From the NCBI RefSeq assembly GCF_039523795.1, contig NZ_BAAAFZ010000017.1, positions 1-39,097 on the forward strand: a stretch of DNA of 39,097 bases, given 5' to 3'. Positions 7,799 through 16,002 of this stretch are shown here, one piece after another. The stretch is from Craurococcus roseus (lineage in GTDB: Bacteria; Pseudomonadota; Alphaproteobacteria; Acetobacterales; Acetobacteraceae). The position numbers and the translations under genes are program-made. The notes below the pieces were generated by a model. It did no database searches, was not told the DNA's origin, and saw only the letters and a program-made list of their open reading frames with translations. Numbering within the stretch: position 1 is the stretch's first letter; every line of letters begins with the position of its first letter.

Positions 7799-9193
7799 GT
7801 GACGGAGCGTGCCCGGCCCCGCCTCTTCATCGACGGCTACAACCTCGCCCTGGACCAAGGCACCGGCGTGGCGACCTACGCGCGCAACCTGTCCTTCGCC
7901 CTGAACCGGCTCGGCTTCGAGGTGGGCGTGCTCTACGGCACGCGCCCGACCACCTCAGCCGATCCCCTCATCCGCGAGATCGCCTTCTTCGACGAGCGCG
8001 TGGGCGAGTCCCCGCAGTGGGTGGAGTTCCTGCGACGGGCCAACCGGATGGTCACATCGCCCTTCGGGGAAAGGGCGGCGCGGGTGCCGATCACCGGCCG
8101 GGTGGTCTCCGACACCTTCCGCGACCGGCTGCCGCATTTCGACGAGATCTGGAACGCGCAGCACCTGTTCCAGCAGGCCCACGCCTATTTCCGGGTGGTC
8201 GGCGCGCCCCTGACGGTCCGGATGCGGCAGCGCCCCCGGATCATGCACTGGACCTATCCCGTGCCGGTCCACATGCCGCGGACGCGGAACATCTACACCA
8301 TGCACGACCTGGTGCCGCTCCGCCTGCCCTTCACCACGCTGGACCACAAGCGGCGCTACTACCGCCTGTCCCGCCTGCTCGCGAAGCGGGCGGCGCACAT
8401 CGTCACCGTGTCCGAGAACTCCCGCCGCGACATCATCGACCTGCTCGGCGTGCCGGAGGAGCGGGTGACGAACACCTGGCAGTCGGTCGAGATCCCGCGC
8501 CGGCTGGCCGAGGCGCCGATGCAGTCGGTTCGGGCCGAGGTCGCCGGCAGCTTCGGGCTGGAAGCCGGGAAATACTGGCTGTTCTTCGGCGCCATCGAGC
8601 CGAAGAAGAACGTCGGCCGGATGATCCAGGCCTTCCTGGCGAGCGGCGCCGAAGGGCCGCTGGTGATCGTCGGCAAGAAGGCCTGGAAGTCGGAGGGCGA
8701 GCTGAGGCTGCTCTTCGACGACCACGTGCGCTACCACGTCCAGGAGGGGCAGGAGATCCGCCGGCGGCACAAGGTGATGCTGCTGGACTACGCGCCCTTC
8801 CGGCTCCTGGTGAACCTGATCCGCGGCGCCCGCGCGGTGCTGTTCCCCTCGCTCTACGAGGGCTTCGGCCTGCCCGCGCTGGAGGCGATGCTGCTCGGCA
8901 CGCCCGTCGTCACCTCCAACACCGCCTCCATGCCGGAGGTGGTGGGCGACGCCGCCATCACGGTGGACCCTTACGACGTGGCGGCGCTGGTGCGGGCGAT
9001 CCAAGCCGTGGACGGCGACGCCGAGCTGCGGGCGCGGCTCGCCGCGGCCGGCCCGCGCCGGGCGGCGCAGTTCAGCCCGGAGCGCTACGCCGCGCGGCTG
9101 GAAGCGCTTTATGCCCGGTTCGGGAGCCGCGCCGAAGGGCCGGGAACGGCGGGGCCGATCGCCGGCGAGCGGTTGGCCGAGGCCGCTGAATGA
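7799..9193 (+). CDS. GT4 family glycosyltransferase
   Basis: A 464-residue GT-B glycosyltransferase. The conserved fold begins at LFIDGYNLALDQGTGVATYARNL near the N-terminus. The acceptor-side region has YTMHDLVPLRLP and the donor domain has FFGAIEPKKNV. The retaining EX7E motif is in LYEGFGLPALEAM, followed by GTPVVTSNTASMPEVVG. This is the layout of WbaZ/mannosyltransferase-like GT4 enzymes. GTG 7799 is chosen because similarity starts just after it; the frame is open to ATGs at 7700 and 7727, which would add a Gly-rich, unconserved leader. A 12-codon ORF (7767-7802) with a good ribosome site ends in GTGA overlap with this start. It probably builds the exported polysaccharide. Confidence 0.82.
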   Translation: MTERARPRLFIDGYNLALDQGTGVATYARNLSFALNRLGFEVGVLYGTRPTTSADPLIREIAFFDERVGESPQWVEFLRRANRMVTSPFGERAARVPITGRVVSDTFRDRLPHFDEIWNAQHLFQQAHAYFRVVGAPLTVRMRQRPRIMHWTYPVPVHMPRTRNIYTMHDLVPLRLPFTTLDHKRRYYRLSRLLAKRAAHIVTVSENSRRDIIDLLGVPEERVTNTWQSVEIPRRLAEAPMQSVRAEVAGSFGLEAGKYWLFFGAIEPKKNVGRMIQAFLASGAEGPLVIVGKKAWKSEGELRLLFDDHVRYHVQEGQEIRRRHKVMLLDYAPFRLLVNLIRGARAVLFPSLYEGFGLPALEAMLLGTPVVTSNTASMPEVVGDAAITVDPYDVAALVRAIQAVDGDAELRARLAAAGPRRAAQFSPERYAARLEALYARFGSRAEGPGTAGPIAGERLAEAAE

Positions 9194-9206
9194 CGGGACG
9201 GACGGC

Positions 9207-9872
9207 GTGAAGGCGCCGCGGCGGGCGCCGCCGGAAGCGGGCGACCTCCTCGCCGGCGACGACCACGATTTCGTCGTCAACCTCTACCTCGCCCTGCTTC
9301 GGCGCTGGCCCGACGACGCGGGCTACCGGGATTTCCTCGGAATGGTCGCCGGCCGCCCGGAACGGCGGATCGACGCCCTCCGGCGCATGGCCGCGTCGGA
9401 GGAGGCGCACCGCGACGGCGCCACGCCGCCTGTGATCCCGCCCGGCGCCGTGGTGCCCGCCGACCCCCGTCGCGCGCTGGCGGTGGCCCTGGACCTCCGG
9501 ACCTCTTGGCTGCGGGACCAAGTGGCGGAGTTGCGCGAAGCGGTGGAACTGCTGGGCGGGGCCGGCGGACCGGAGCTTTCCGCGCTGGCCGCCGAACTGA
9601 TCGAGGCGCGGGACGCCGCCCTGCGGTCCGAGATCGGCGCCCTCCGCCGCGAGGTCGCGGAACTCCGCCGCCGGCTGGAGGGGCGGGGCGACGCCGGGGG
9701 GCCGCCGTGGCCGGACACCGGCCCGCCCGCCGCCACCGATCCCCTGCCCAGGCGCTTGGCGGACTACGTGGGCGATCTGCTCGCCATCGCGGAAGCGCGG
9801 TTCGAGGCGAGGCTGCGGGCATTGGAAGCGCGGGCGTTGCAAGCACCCGCGGCCGGCCGGTCCGCCGGATGA
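9207..9872 (+). CDS. DUF4214 domain protein with coiled coil
   Basis: A 221-residue protein. A DUF4214-like unit lies at about 18-60 (FVVNLYLALLRRWPDDAGYRDF then a short helix with RRMAASEEA). A helical, charged region follows (about 95-155, alternating Leu/Ala/Glu/Arg; likely coiled coil), then a Pro-rich linker and a final helix. DUF4214 is common beside glycosyltransferases and in surface-associated proteins; its function is not established. GTG 9207 is used because it lies just before the domain; the frame is open upstream into the preceding gene. It sits 13 bp after one glycosyltransferase and 21 bp before another, so is probably in their operon. Confidence 0.7.
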   Translation: MKAPRRAPPEAGDLLAGDDHDFVVNLYLALLRRWPDDAGYRDFLGMVAGRPERRIDALRRMAASEEAHRDGATPPVIPPGAVVPADPRRALAVALDLRTSWLRDQVAELREAVELLGGAGGPELSALAAELIEARDAALRSEIGALRREVAELRRRLEGRGDAGGPPWPDTGPPAATDPLPRRLADYVGDLLAIAEARFEARLRALEARALQAPAAGRSAG

Positions 9873-9893
9873 CGCGGCCGGCGCGAGTGTAGG

Positions 9894-11147
9894 ATGGGTG
9901 TCGGCGGCGGCGCGGCGGCGGAAGGGCTGGTGGTGTTCTCGCCCTTGCCGCCGACGCGTTCCGGCATCGCGGATTACACGGCCGAATTGCTGCCGGCACT
10001 GGGCCGCGGGGCGGTTGTGACGGCGGTCGTCGCTTCGGAGCGCGACCTCCGCCCGATCGAGGGAGTGGACGTCGTGGCCGAGGTGGAGTACCGCCGCCGC
10101 TCGGCGCTGCACGAGTTGCCGCACCTCTACCAGTTGGGCAACAACCTGCATGGCGCCCACGTCTACCGGGCGGCGCTGCGCCGGCCCGGGGTGGTCCTCC
10201 TGCACGACCCGGTGCTCCACGACTTGGTGGAGGCGCTGACCCTCGGGCGCGGCGACTGGGTCGGCTACGAAGCGGCGCTGGCGGAGAACTACGGCCCCGC
10301 CGGCCGGCGGCTTGCGCGGCTCCGGCGTGCCGGCTTCTTTTCCCCGGCGCAGCGCAACCTCCTGCCGCTGCACCGGCACGTGCTGGACCGGTCGCGGGGG
10401 GTGCTCGTCCACAGCCGCTTTGCCGCCTCCCGGCTCGAGGTCGCGGCGGATGTGCCGGTGCGGGTGATGCCGCACCACGTCCCGTCGGCCGTGGCGGCAC
10501 TGGACGGGCTCGACCGGGCCGCGGCCCGGTCGCGGCTCGGGTTGCCGGTCGGCGACGAACCGCTGCTCCTCTCGCTCGGCTTCGTGACACGCGCCAAGGG
10601 CTTGGACGTGGCGCTCCGCGCCTTGGCCCGCCTCAAGGACGAGGGCGTGGCCTGCCGTTTGGTGGTGGCGGGCGCCGAAGACGGTTCGCTGGAGTTGGCG
10701 CGCTTGGTGGACGAGGCCGGGGTCGGGGATCACGTCCACGCCTTGGGCTGGGTGCCGGAAGCGGACTTCTTCGCCCTTCTCCGCGCCGTCGATCTTCTCC
10801 TCCTGCTGAGGCCGCCCTCGTCCGGCGAGAGTTCCGGCGTGTTGGCGCGGGCGCTGGGCGTTGGCTTGCCGGCCTTGGCCTACGACGTCGGCCCTTCGGC
10901 GGAGTACCCGGACCGATTCGTCGAAAAGGTGCCGTTCGGCACCGACGCGGAGGGCGGGGTGGCGAGAACCGTCAAGCGCCTCCTCGCCGACCGGGCCGAC
11001 CTGCGGACAAGGGGTGCGGAGGCGCGGACCGCCTTGCGCCGCGACCGCGCGCCCGCCGTTTCGGCAGAGCGTATCTTGGCGGCCGTACGGGAGTGGAGTA
11101 CCCGAAAGAGAATGTTGCATACAAGCGACATATCTGGCACCGAATAG
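9894..11147 (+). CDS. glycosyltransferase, GT-B fold (GT4-like)
   Basis: A 417-residue protein opening with VVFSPLPPTRSGIADYTAELLPAL, the N-terminal Rossmann entry of GT4 enzymes (PxxSGI/V motif). The C-terminal half has LLSLGFVTRAKGLDVALRAL and the donor-site segment SSGESSGVLARALGVGLPALA, a looser version of the EX7E region. It likely acts with the two other glycosyltransferases on the same surface polymer. The ATG at 9894 gives the full domain. The last 15 codons run into lower-GC sequence (SDISGTE end) that marks the boundary before the response regulator gene. Confidence 0.8.
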   Translation: MGVGGGAAAEGLVVFSPLPPTRSGIADYTAELLPALGRGAVVTAVVASERDLRPIEGVDVVAEVEYRRRSALHELPHLYQLGNNLHGAHVYRAALRRPGVVLLHDPVLHDLVEALTLGRGDWVGYEAALAENYGPAGRRLARLRRAGFFSPAQRNLLPLHRHVLDRSRGVLVHSRFAASRLEVAADVPVRVMPHHVPSAVAALDGLDRAAARSRLGLPVGDEPLLLSLGFVTRAKGLDVALRALARLKDEGVACRLVVAGAEDGSLELARLVDEAGVGDHVHALGWVPEADFFALLRAVDLLLLLRPPSSGESSGVLARALGVGLPALAYDVGPSAEYPDRFVEKVPFGTDAEGGVARTVKRLLADRADLRTRGAEARTALRRDRAPAVSAERILAAVREWSTRKRMLHTSDISGTE

Positions 11148-11263
11148 AACTGGGAGTTGAATCACGCTTTCTCGAACTCTGCTTTTTCAGCTATCGCATA
11201 GGTATCATTTCGTTGCACGGTCACTTCGTTCCGAAATGCGACACAAGAAGGGCAAAACGTGAC

Positions 11264-11683
11264 ATGGCTCCGTTGGTGCCTGAAAGAAGGCTTCGCGTTT
11301 TGGTTGCAGAAGATGAGCAGCTCGCTGCGCTTGTGGTCGAGGACGCCCTTTCCGACCAAGGTCATCACGTCGTTTTGGCCTGCGACGGCCGGGAAGCTCT
11401 CGACATCGCCGAGACCTTCGATTTCGACGTGCTGGTGACGGACCTTGCGATGCCCAGGGTCACTGGGTGGGAGTTGATTTCCCGCTTGCGCGCCCGGCGG
11501 ACCGGCTTGCCGGTGGTTGTCATGACCGGGTACTTGCCGCCCGGCGGGGGGCAAACCCTCTTCGCCGACAAACGTGGCCCGACGGCGCTGCTCCACAAGC
11601 CGTTCGCGCTCAACCAACTTTACACCGCGCTGGGCCAAGTGGCCTTCCAGGCGGCCGGGCGCGAGCGGGCCTGCGCCCCTTAG
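11264..11683 (+). CDS. single-domain response regulator (CheY-like receiver)
   Basis: A 139-residue receiver domain without an output domain. The acidic pair is in VAEDE (residues 16-17), the phosphoacceptor is Asp60 in VLVTDLAMP, the conserved Thr is in VVMTGY and the Lys in LLHKPF. It probably acts by protein interaction or as a phosphorelay intermediate; no kinase gene is in the window. The ATG at 11264 has AAGAAGG about 10 nt upstream; the frame extends to 11093, but that part overlaps the upstream glycosyltransferase gene and low-GC leader DNA. The stop codon TAG (11681-11683) is also the first three bases of the following IS630 element. Confidence 0.8.
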   Translation: MAPLVPERRLRVLVAEDEQLAALVVEDALSDQGHHVVLACDGREALDIAETFDFDVLVTDLAMPRVTGWELISRLRARRTGLPVVVMTGYLPPGGGQTLFADKRGPTALLHKPFALNQLYTALGQVAFQAAGRERACAP

Positions 11684-12740
11684 ACCCTTATCGCCCTGAC
11701 TGTGCATAGCCGCAGTGGCGGAGGTGGTTCGCGCATTCGGCGGGCGTGAAGTGGCGGAGGGCGGCGCCGATGGCTGCCTCCAGCGCGCCCGCGGTGCGGG
11801 CGGCGGCGGCGCGGAGCAGTCGCTCGAGCTTGCTGAAGGCGGGTTCGATCGGGTTCAGGTCGGGGCTGTGGGGCGGCGGGCGCAGCAGCGACGCCCCGCG
11901 CGCCTCGATCGCCTCGCGCACGCCCGCGACCTTGTGGCTGCCGAGGTTGTCGGCGACCACGGTGCCGCCGGGGCGAAGGGCGGGCGCGAGCATCCGCCCG
12001 ACCCAGGCGAGGAAGGCGGGGCCGTTGGTGGCGCCGTCCAGCACCAGCGGCGCGACCGGCCCGTCCGTGCGCAACCCGCGCAGGAACGTCGTGGTGCGCC
12101 AGCGCCCGTACGGCACCGGGCGGACCAGGCGCCCGCCGCGCGGGGCGCGCCCGCGCGCGCGGGTCATGGCGGCCTTGGCCCGGGTTTCATCGAGGAACGC
12201 CAGCTTGCCCGGGTCGAACCCCGGCGCGGCTCCGGCCCGGGCGCGGCGCGCCCGGGCCACGCCGGGGCGGTCCTGCTCGACCGCGCGCGGCCGTTTTCTC
12301 GAGCGTCGGGCCCAGGCGGGCCAGCGCCTTCCACGTCACCGGCTGGCCGGCCCGGACCCCGTGCTCGGCCAACGTCCAGGCGCGCAACTCCGCCAGGGTC
12401 GCGTCGGCCGCTGCCGCCACGCGCGCGCGCAACGCCCCTTCCAGCGGCGCGGGCCGGGGCGGGACGTGGTTGCGCTGCGGCCCGGGCGTCGCTTCGCCCG
12501 TCCGGCGCAGCCGCGCCCGCGCCTTGGCCACGCAGGACGGGCTCACCGCGGACCGGGCCGCCGCCGCGCGCAGCGAAAGGCGTGCCGCCGCCGCGACCCG
12601 ATCCCGCAGGCCTTGCCCGTATGCCTGCCCCCGACGCCACGCCACCGCCGCCTCCGACCGAAGCCGGAGGCCTACGAATCACGCCAGGCCGCGTCGCCGG
12701 AAATCGCATCCCGATTCCACCCAGGGCTAACCGGGTCTAG
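11681..12740 (-). mobile_element. IS630-family insertion sequence, about 1.06 kb
   Basis: Both ends begin with TAGACCC. Reading inwards, 16 of the first 22 bases match between the left end (11681) and the inverted right end (12740), including a second matching block GCCCTG. The terminal TA at each end is the TA target duplication expected for IS630/Tc1-type transposition. The element carries a two-frame transposase on the minus strand. It sits exactly at the TA of the response-regulator stop codon. The base after the right-hand TA is G, so the empty site also reads TAG. Confidence 0.85.
11688..12645 (-). pseudogene. IS630-family transposase in two frames (orfA/orfB)
   Basis: orfA (12645 down) starts at GTG after GGAGGCGGCG and encodes the helix-turn-helix N-terminus up to LARLGPTLEKTA. 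orfB (down to 11688) carries the DDE catalytic core: FLDET, VADNLGSHK and PDLNPIE. The two frames join at about 12281-12290, where the protein should read TLEKTAAR then VEQDRPGV. Joining them needs one extra base to be skipped (+1) in the run GCCGCGCGCGGTC. Many IS630 members use programmed frameshifting, but the shift here lies in a GC repeat rather than a poly-A slip site, so an inactivating indel is as likely. Confidence 0.8.
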
Positions 12741-12996
12741 CGCCGGCGCTGCGGGTCACTTCTGCGCAGCCCGGCGCTCGGCGCCCCGGTAGCGGCGGCA
12801 CCGGCGCCCGCCTGGACCGCTCCGGACTGGTTTCGTCCAGGCGACCAAGGCCGGAGAGTTCGCTGGCCTTGGCGTGCCGCGCCGACAAGGAGCCTCGGCC
12901 GCGGCTGGATCGACTCCGGCGCCTACGCACACCGCATCCGGTCCGGCAGCCGCACGCCGGCACGCCGACCCGAAGCGGCGCGCCCACGACGCGCCC

Positions 12997-13257
12997 TCAA
13001 GGCGCGCCGCCGATCGTCGCGCCGACGCTCCGCCGCCCGCGGCGGCGCCGCGCCAGCGCGCGGGCCACGACGTAGAACACCGGGGTGAAGAGCAGGCCGA
13101 ACAGCGTCACGCCGAGCATGCCGCAGAACACCGCGACGCCGAGGCTCTGCGGCATTTCCGCTCCAGCCCCGGTGGCCACCGTCAGCGGCAGCACGCCCAA
13201 GACGAAGGCGAGGCTGGTCATAAGGATCGGCCGCAAGCGCGTCCGCGCCGCCGCCGC
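12997..13257 (-). pseudogene. RND efflux pump inner-membrane transporter, C-terminal remnant
   Basis: About 86 residues ending at a stop at 12997. The sequence RLRPILMTSLAFVLGVLPL and then GMLGVTLFGLLFTPVFYVV is the last two membrane helices of AcrB/MexB-type hydrophobe/amphiphile RND transporters. The other roughly 950 residues are missing. Homology stops at about 13257, exactly where IS3-family sequence begins on the opposite strand, so the gene was cut by that insertion or a later deletion. No functional product is expected. Confidence 0.85.
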
Positions 13258-13455
13258 GGGCCTTGGCGCAGTCTCGAGGCCGTCGAGTTCGCCACCCTCG
13301 AATGGGTGGCTTGGTTCAACGCCAGCCGCCTCCTCGAGCCGGTCGGCAACGTGCCACCCACCCAGGCCGAAGAGCGCTACTATGCCCAGGCGGAGGCACC
13401 CGCCCTGGCGGAGTGACGCACGCCAGAAAGCCTCCGACGGACCCGGCGCGGTTCA
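13255..13455 (+). mobile_element. IS3-family insertion sequence, right-end remnant
   Basis: The frame ending at TGA 13414-13416 encodes GPWRSLEAVEFATLEW, then WFN and NVPPTQAEERYY, the C-terminus of IS3-family OrfB integrases. After the stop, the DNA runs to GCGGTTCA (ending 13455), matching the usual IS3 terminal repeat (TGAACCGC... read inwards). The left end, OrfA and most of OrfB are gone. The remnant abuts the RND stub on one side and IS1182-type sequence on the other. Confidence 0.78.
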
Positions 13456-14417
13456 GTGCGGGACCTGCCCAAGGTCGCCGTGCTGCGCCGCGTGTGGGCG
13501 CGGCACTTCGAGCGGGCCGGGGCAGGGTCGGGAAGCAACATGCGAGGCGACCCGGCCGGCGGCGTGCGGCTGCGCCCCGTGCAGGGCCGCGGCCCTGGCG
13601 ACCGGGCGGAATTCCCCCTACGACACCGAGTCCCTCTTCCACGCCAAGGCCGGCACGAGCTGGTCGGGCTACATGGTCCACCTCACCGAAACCTGCGACG
13701 AGGGGATGCCGCGGCTGGTGGTGCCTGCCGAGGCGACGTCGGCCAACGTGCACGAGGCCATGCGCACCGGGCCGATCCACGACGCGCTGGCCGCCAAAGG
13801 GCTGGCCCCGTCCGAGCACCTGGCCGACGCGGGCTACGTCAGCGCCGCCCACATCGTCACCGCCCGAGAGCGCCACCGCATCGACTTGGTCGGCCCGGCC
13901 GGACCAGAGCTGGCAGAAGCAGGAACCGGGCGCGTTCCACGCCGCCGACTTCGCGGTGGAGTGGGAACGACAGCGCGTGCGTTGCCCCGAGGGCCACGAG
14001 AGCACCATCCGGGGCGGGTACAAGGACAGGGCATCGGGTCAGATCTACATCCGCGCCGGGTTCTGCCCGGCCCAGTGTCGGCCCTGTCCGTCGCGGCCGC
14101 GCTGCGTGCGGGCGGCGAGCCGCCGGCTCGGACTGCTGCCACGCCCGGAGCACGAGGCGATCGCGGCCGTTCGGGCGCGGCTAGGAAAGGGGGCAGGCCA
14201 GCAGCTCTACGGCCAGCGCCGAGGCTTCGAGGGCACGATCTCGCAGGGCGTACGCGCCTTCGGCCTGCGCCGGGCGCGCTACCGCGGCCTGGCCAAGGTG
14301 GGGCTGCAAAGCATGGCCACGGCCGCGGCCATCAACCTCGACCGGCTCGGGGCGTGGTTCGCCCAGCGCCCGCTCGCCCCTACCCGCACCTCGCGCTTCG
14401 CCGCCCTCGCTGCCTGA
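13456..14417 (+). pseudogene. IS1182-family transposase, truncated and frameshifted
   Basis: Homology is spread over three frames. One frame has VAVLRRVWARHFERAG near 13480. A second has SPYDTESLFHAK, GYMVHLTETCD and HLADAGYV at 13615-13895. A third has WERQRVRCPEGH, the cysteine-rich CPAQCRPCPSRPRC and EGTISQGVRAFGLRRARYRGLAK to the stop at 14417. These are the catalytic and C-terminal segments of IS1182-type transposases. Frame changes fall near 13612 and near 13900. The N-terminal third is absent, cut at the IS3 end. The gene is dead. Confidence 0.8.
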
Positions 14418-14472
14418 CCGGCGACTTCGCCAACGGTATCCGACCGATTTCCTCACCGCGGCCGGCTCGGGC

Positions 14473-14502
14473 GGGGAATAACCTGCCGGCCTCCGGCGTC
14501 TC
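14473..14502 (+). promoter_or_regulatory. candidate ECF sigma promoter upstream of the sigma gene
   Basis: GGGGAATAACC at 14473-14483 and CGTCTC at 14497-14502 are separated by about 15 nt. This resembles ECF-type promoters (a GGAAT/GGAAC -35 and a CGT-containing -10) and lies 65 nt upstream of the ECF sigma ATG, suggesting autoregulation. The match is by eye; the sigma group's true motif is not known here. Confidence 0.45.
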
Positions 14503-14566
14503 ATGGCCGAGGAAACGGACCTGCCGATTGCCGAACGGGACGCCCGTGCAGGAGGACGCGAGCCGG

Positions 14567-15091
14567 ATGGACCGCGACGCGCGCATCGAGGCGACGATCC
14601 CGGCGCTTCGGCGCTTCGCCTGGTCGCTCGTCCGCGACCAGCACGCGGCGGACGACCTGGTCCAGGACTGCCTGGAGCGGGCACTCGGGAGTTGGCGCCT
14701 CCGAAGGGCCGAGGGCGACCTGAAAGCATGGCTGTTCACGATCCTGTACAACACCCACATCGACGGCCGCCGCCGCGAGGCGCGCCGCGCCCGCCTGCTC
14801 GGCGACGTCGCCGGCGCATCGGAGCGCGCGACCGGCGGGGACGCCCCGGACCACGCGGTGCAGTTCGCCGAGGTGCTGCGCCATCTCGACGCCCTGCCGG
14901 AGGAGCAGCGGGCCGTCCTGCTGTTGGTGGGCGTCGAGGGGCTCGGCTACGAGGAGGCGGCGCGCGTCCTCGGCGTGCCCGTCGGCACGGTGATGTCGCG
15001 GCTCAGCCGCGGCCGCGAACGTCTCCGGCGCCTGACCGAGGAGGGCGGCGAGGCGCCCCCGGCCGGCTCCCGGCTGCGCGTGGTGGGCTAG
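14567..15091 (+). CDS. ECF-family RNA polymerase sigma factor
   Basis: A 174-residue sigma-70 family protein with region 2 (FAWSLVRDQHAADDLVQDCLERAL, the -10 recognising part) and region 4 (LPEEQRAVLLLVGVEGLGYEEAARVLGVPVGTVMSRLSRGRERL, the -35 recognising helix-turn-helix). There is no region 1 or 3, as in ECF factors. The ATG at 14567 follows GGAGGA at good spacing. An anti-sigma gene starts 10 bp downstream, followed by a sorT-type sulfite dehydrogenase. In Sinorhizobium meliloti, ECF factors RpoE1/RpoE4 respond to sulfite and control sorT, so the same logic is inferred here. It would drive its own operon and possibly all of sorT-sox. Confidence 0.9.
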   Translation: MDRDARIEATIPALRRFAWSLVRDQHAADDLVQDCLERALGSWRLRRAEGDLKAWLFTILYNTHIDGRRREARRARLLGDVAGASERATGGDAPDHAVQFAEVLRHLDALPEEQRAVLLLVGVEGLGYEEAARVLGVPVGTVMSRLSRGRERLRRLTEEGGEAPPAGSRLRVVG

Positions 15092-15101
15092 GCCGCGGCC
15101 C

Positions 15102-15959
15102 GTGACCGATCCGCGCGACCATCCCCCGATCGGCGAGGACGACCTCCACGCCTATGTGGACGAGCGGCTCGACGCCGCGCGCTTCGCGCTGGTCCGCGCT
15201 TGGCTCGACCGGCATCCGGAGGCGGCGGCCCGGGTGCGCGCCCTGGCGGCGCAGCGGGATGCGCTGCGTGCCGTCCTGGCGCCCAGGGCCGCGGAGCCGA
15301 TCCCGGCCCGGCTCCGCGTCGCCCATGTGCGGGCCGGACTGCGCGCCCGGCGCCTGCGCCAGTGGCGCATGGCGGCTGCGGCGGTGCTGCTGCTGCTGAC
15401 CGGCGCCGGGGCCGGCTGGCTGGCGCGCGACGGCCTGACGGCGGGCGGAGCCACGCCCGCCGCGGCCCCCATGGCCGAGGCGGCCGAGGCGCACCGGATC
15501 TTCGCCGCCGGGGCGGGCCAGCCCAGCCAGGCTTCCGCCGCCGTGGAGGGGGATCTGGAGGCTTGGCTGACGGCGCGGCTCGGCGAACCGGTGGTGGTGC
15601 CGGACCTGCTGGCGGCGGGCTTCCGGCCCTTGGGTGCCCATCTGCTGCCCGTGCCGCAAGGCACGGCGGCGGTGGTGACCTATGAGCGCCTGGCCGGCGA
15701 CACGCGGCTTTCCTTCTACCTGCGTCCGGCGCCGGACAGGCCGGCCGAGCCGCTGCGCTGCACGGACCACCCGGGCGGCTGGGTGACCTACTCCTGGTTC
15801 GACGGCCGCCGCGGCTACGCGGTGACGGCCGCGCTGCCCCGCAGCGAGCTCCGCGGCATCGCCTTCGCGGCCGAGCGCGCGGTCCGCGCCGGGCCCAAGC
15901 CCCCGCCGGCGGACCAGCTCATCGCCCGCGCCGAGACGCCGAGGGTCTGCATCGGCTGA
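15102..15959 (+). CDS. membrane-bound anti-sigma factor
   Basis: A 285-residue protein starting with GTG 15102. The cytoplasmic N-terminus (IGEDDLHAYVDERLDAARF, residues 10-28) is the typical anti-sigma entry of alphaproteobacterial transmembrane regulators. A single membrane helix lies at about 90-107 (AAAAVLLLLTGAGAGWL). The remaining roughly 180 residues would be periplasmic and could sense a signal or be cleaved to release the sigma factor. No zinc-binding HxxxCxxC motif is seen. Its position directly after the ECF gene supports cognate pairing. Sulfite or another periplasmic sulfur species is the plausible cue, by context only. Confidence 0.82.
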   Translation: MTDPRDHPPIGEDDLHAYVDERLDAARFALVRAWLDRHPEAAARVRALAAQRDALRAVLAPRAAEPIPARLRVAHVRAGLRARRLRQWRMAAAAVLLLLTGAGAGWLARDGLTAGGATPAAAPMAEAAEAHRIFAAGAGQPSQASAAVEGDLEAWLTARLGEPVVVPDLLAAGFRPLGAHLLPVPQGTAAVVTYERLAGDTRLSFYLRPAPDRPAEPLRCTDHPGGWVTYSWFDGRRGYAVTAALPRSELRGIAFAAERAVRAGPKPPPADQLIARAETPRVCIG

Positions 15960-16002
15960 GCAGGACACGGCGCCCCTCGAAGCAAGAATGGGAGGAACGG
16001 AC

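Noticed and set aside
12741..12996. Possible gene between the IS630 end and the RND remnant
   Set aside because: No frame shows a recognisable motif or ribosome site; likely decayed DNA.
13085..14566. Apparent long N-terminal extension of the ECF sigma gene
   Set aside because: That upstream part is IS3/IS1182 remnant sequence in an accidentally open frame; the sigma gene has its own ATG and ribosome site at 14567.
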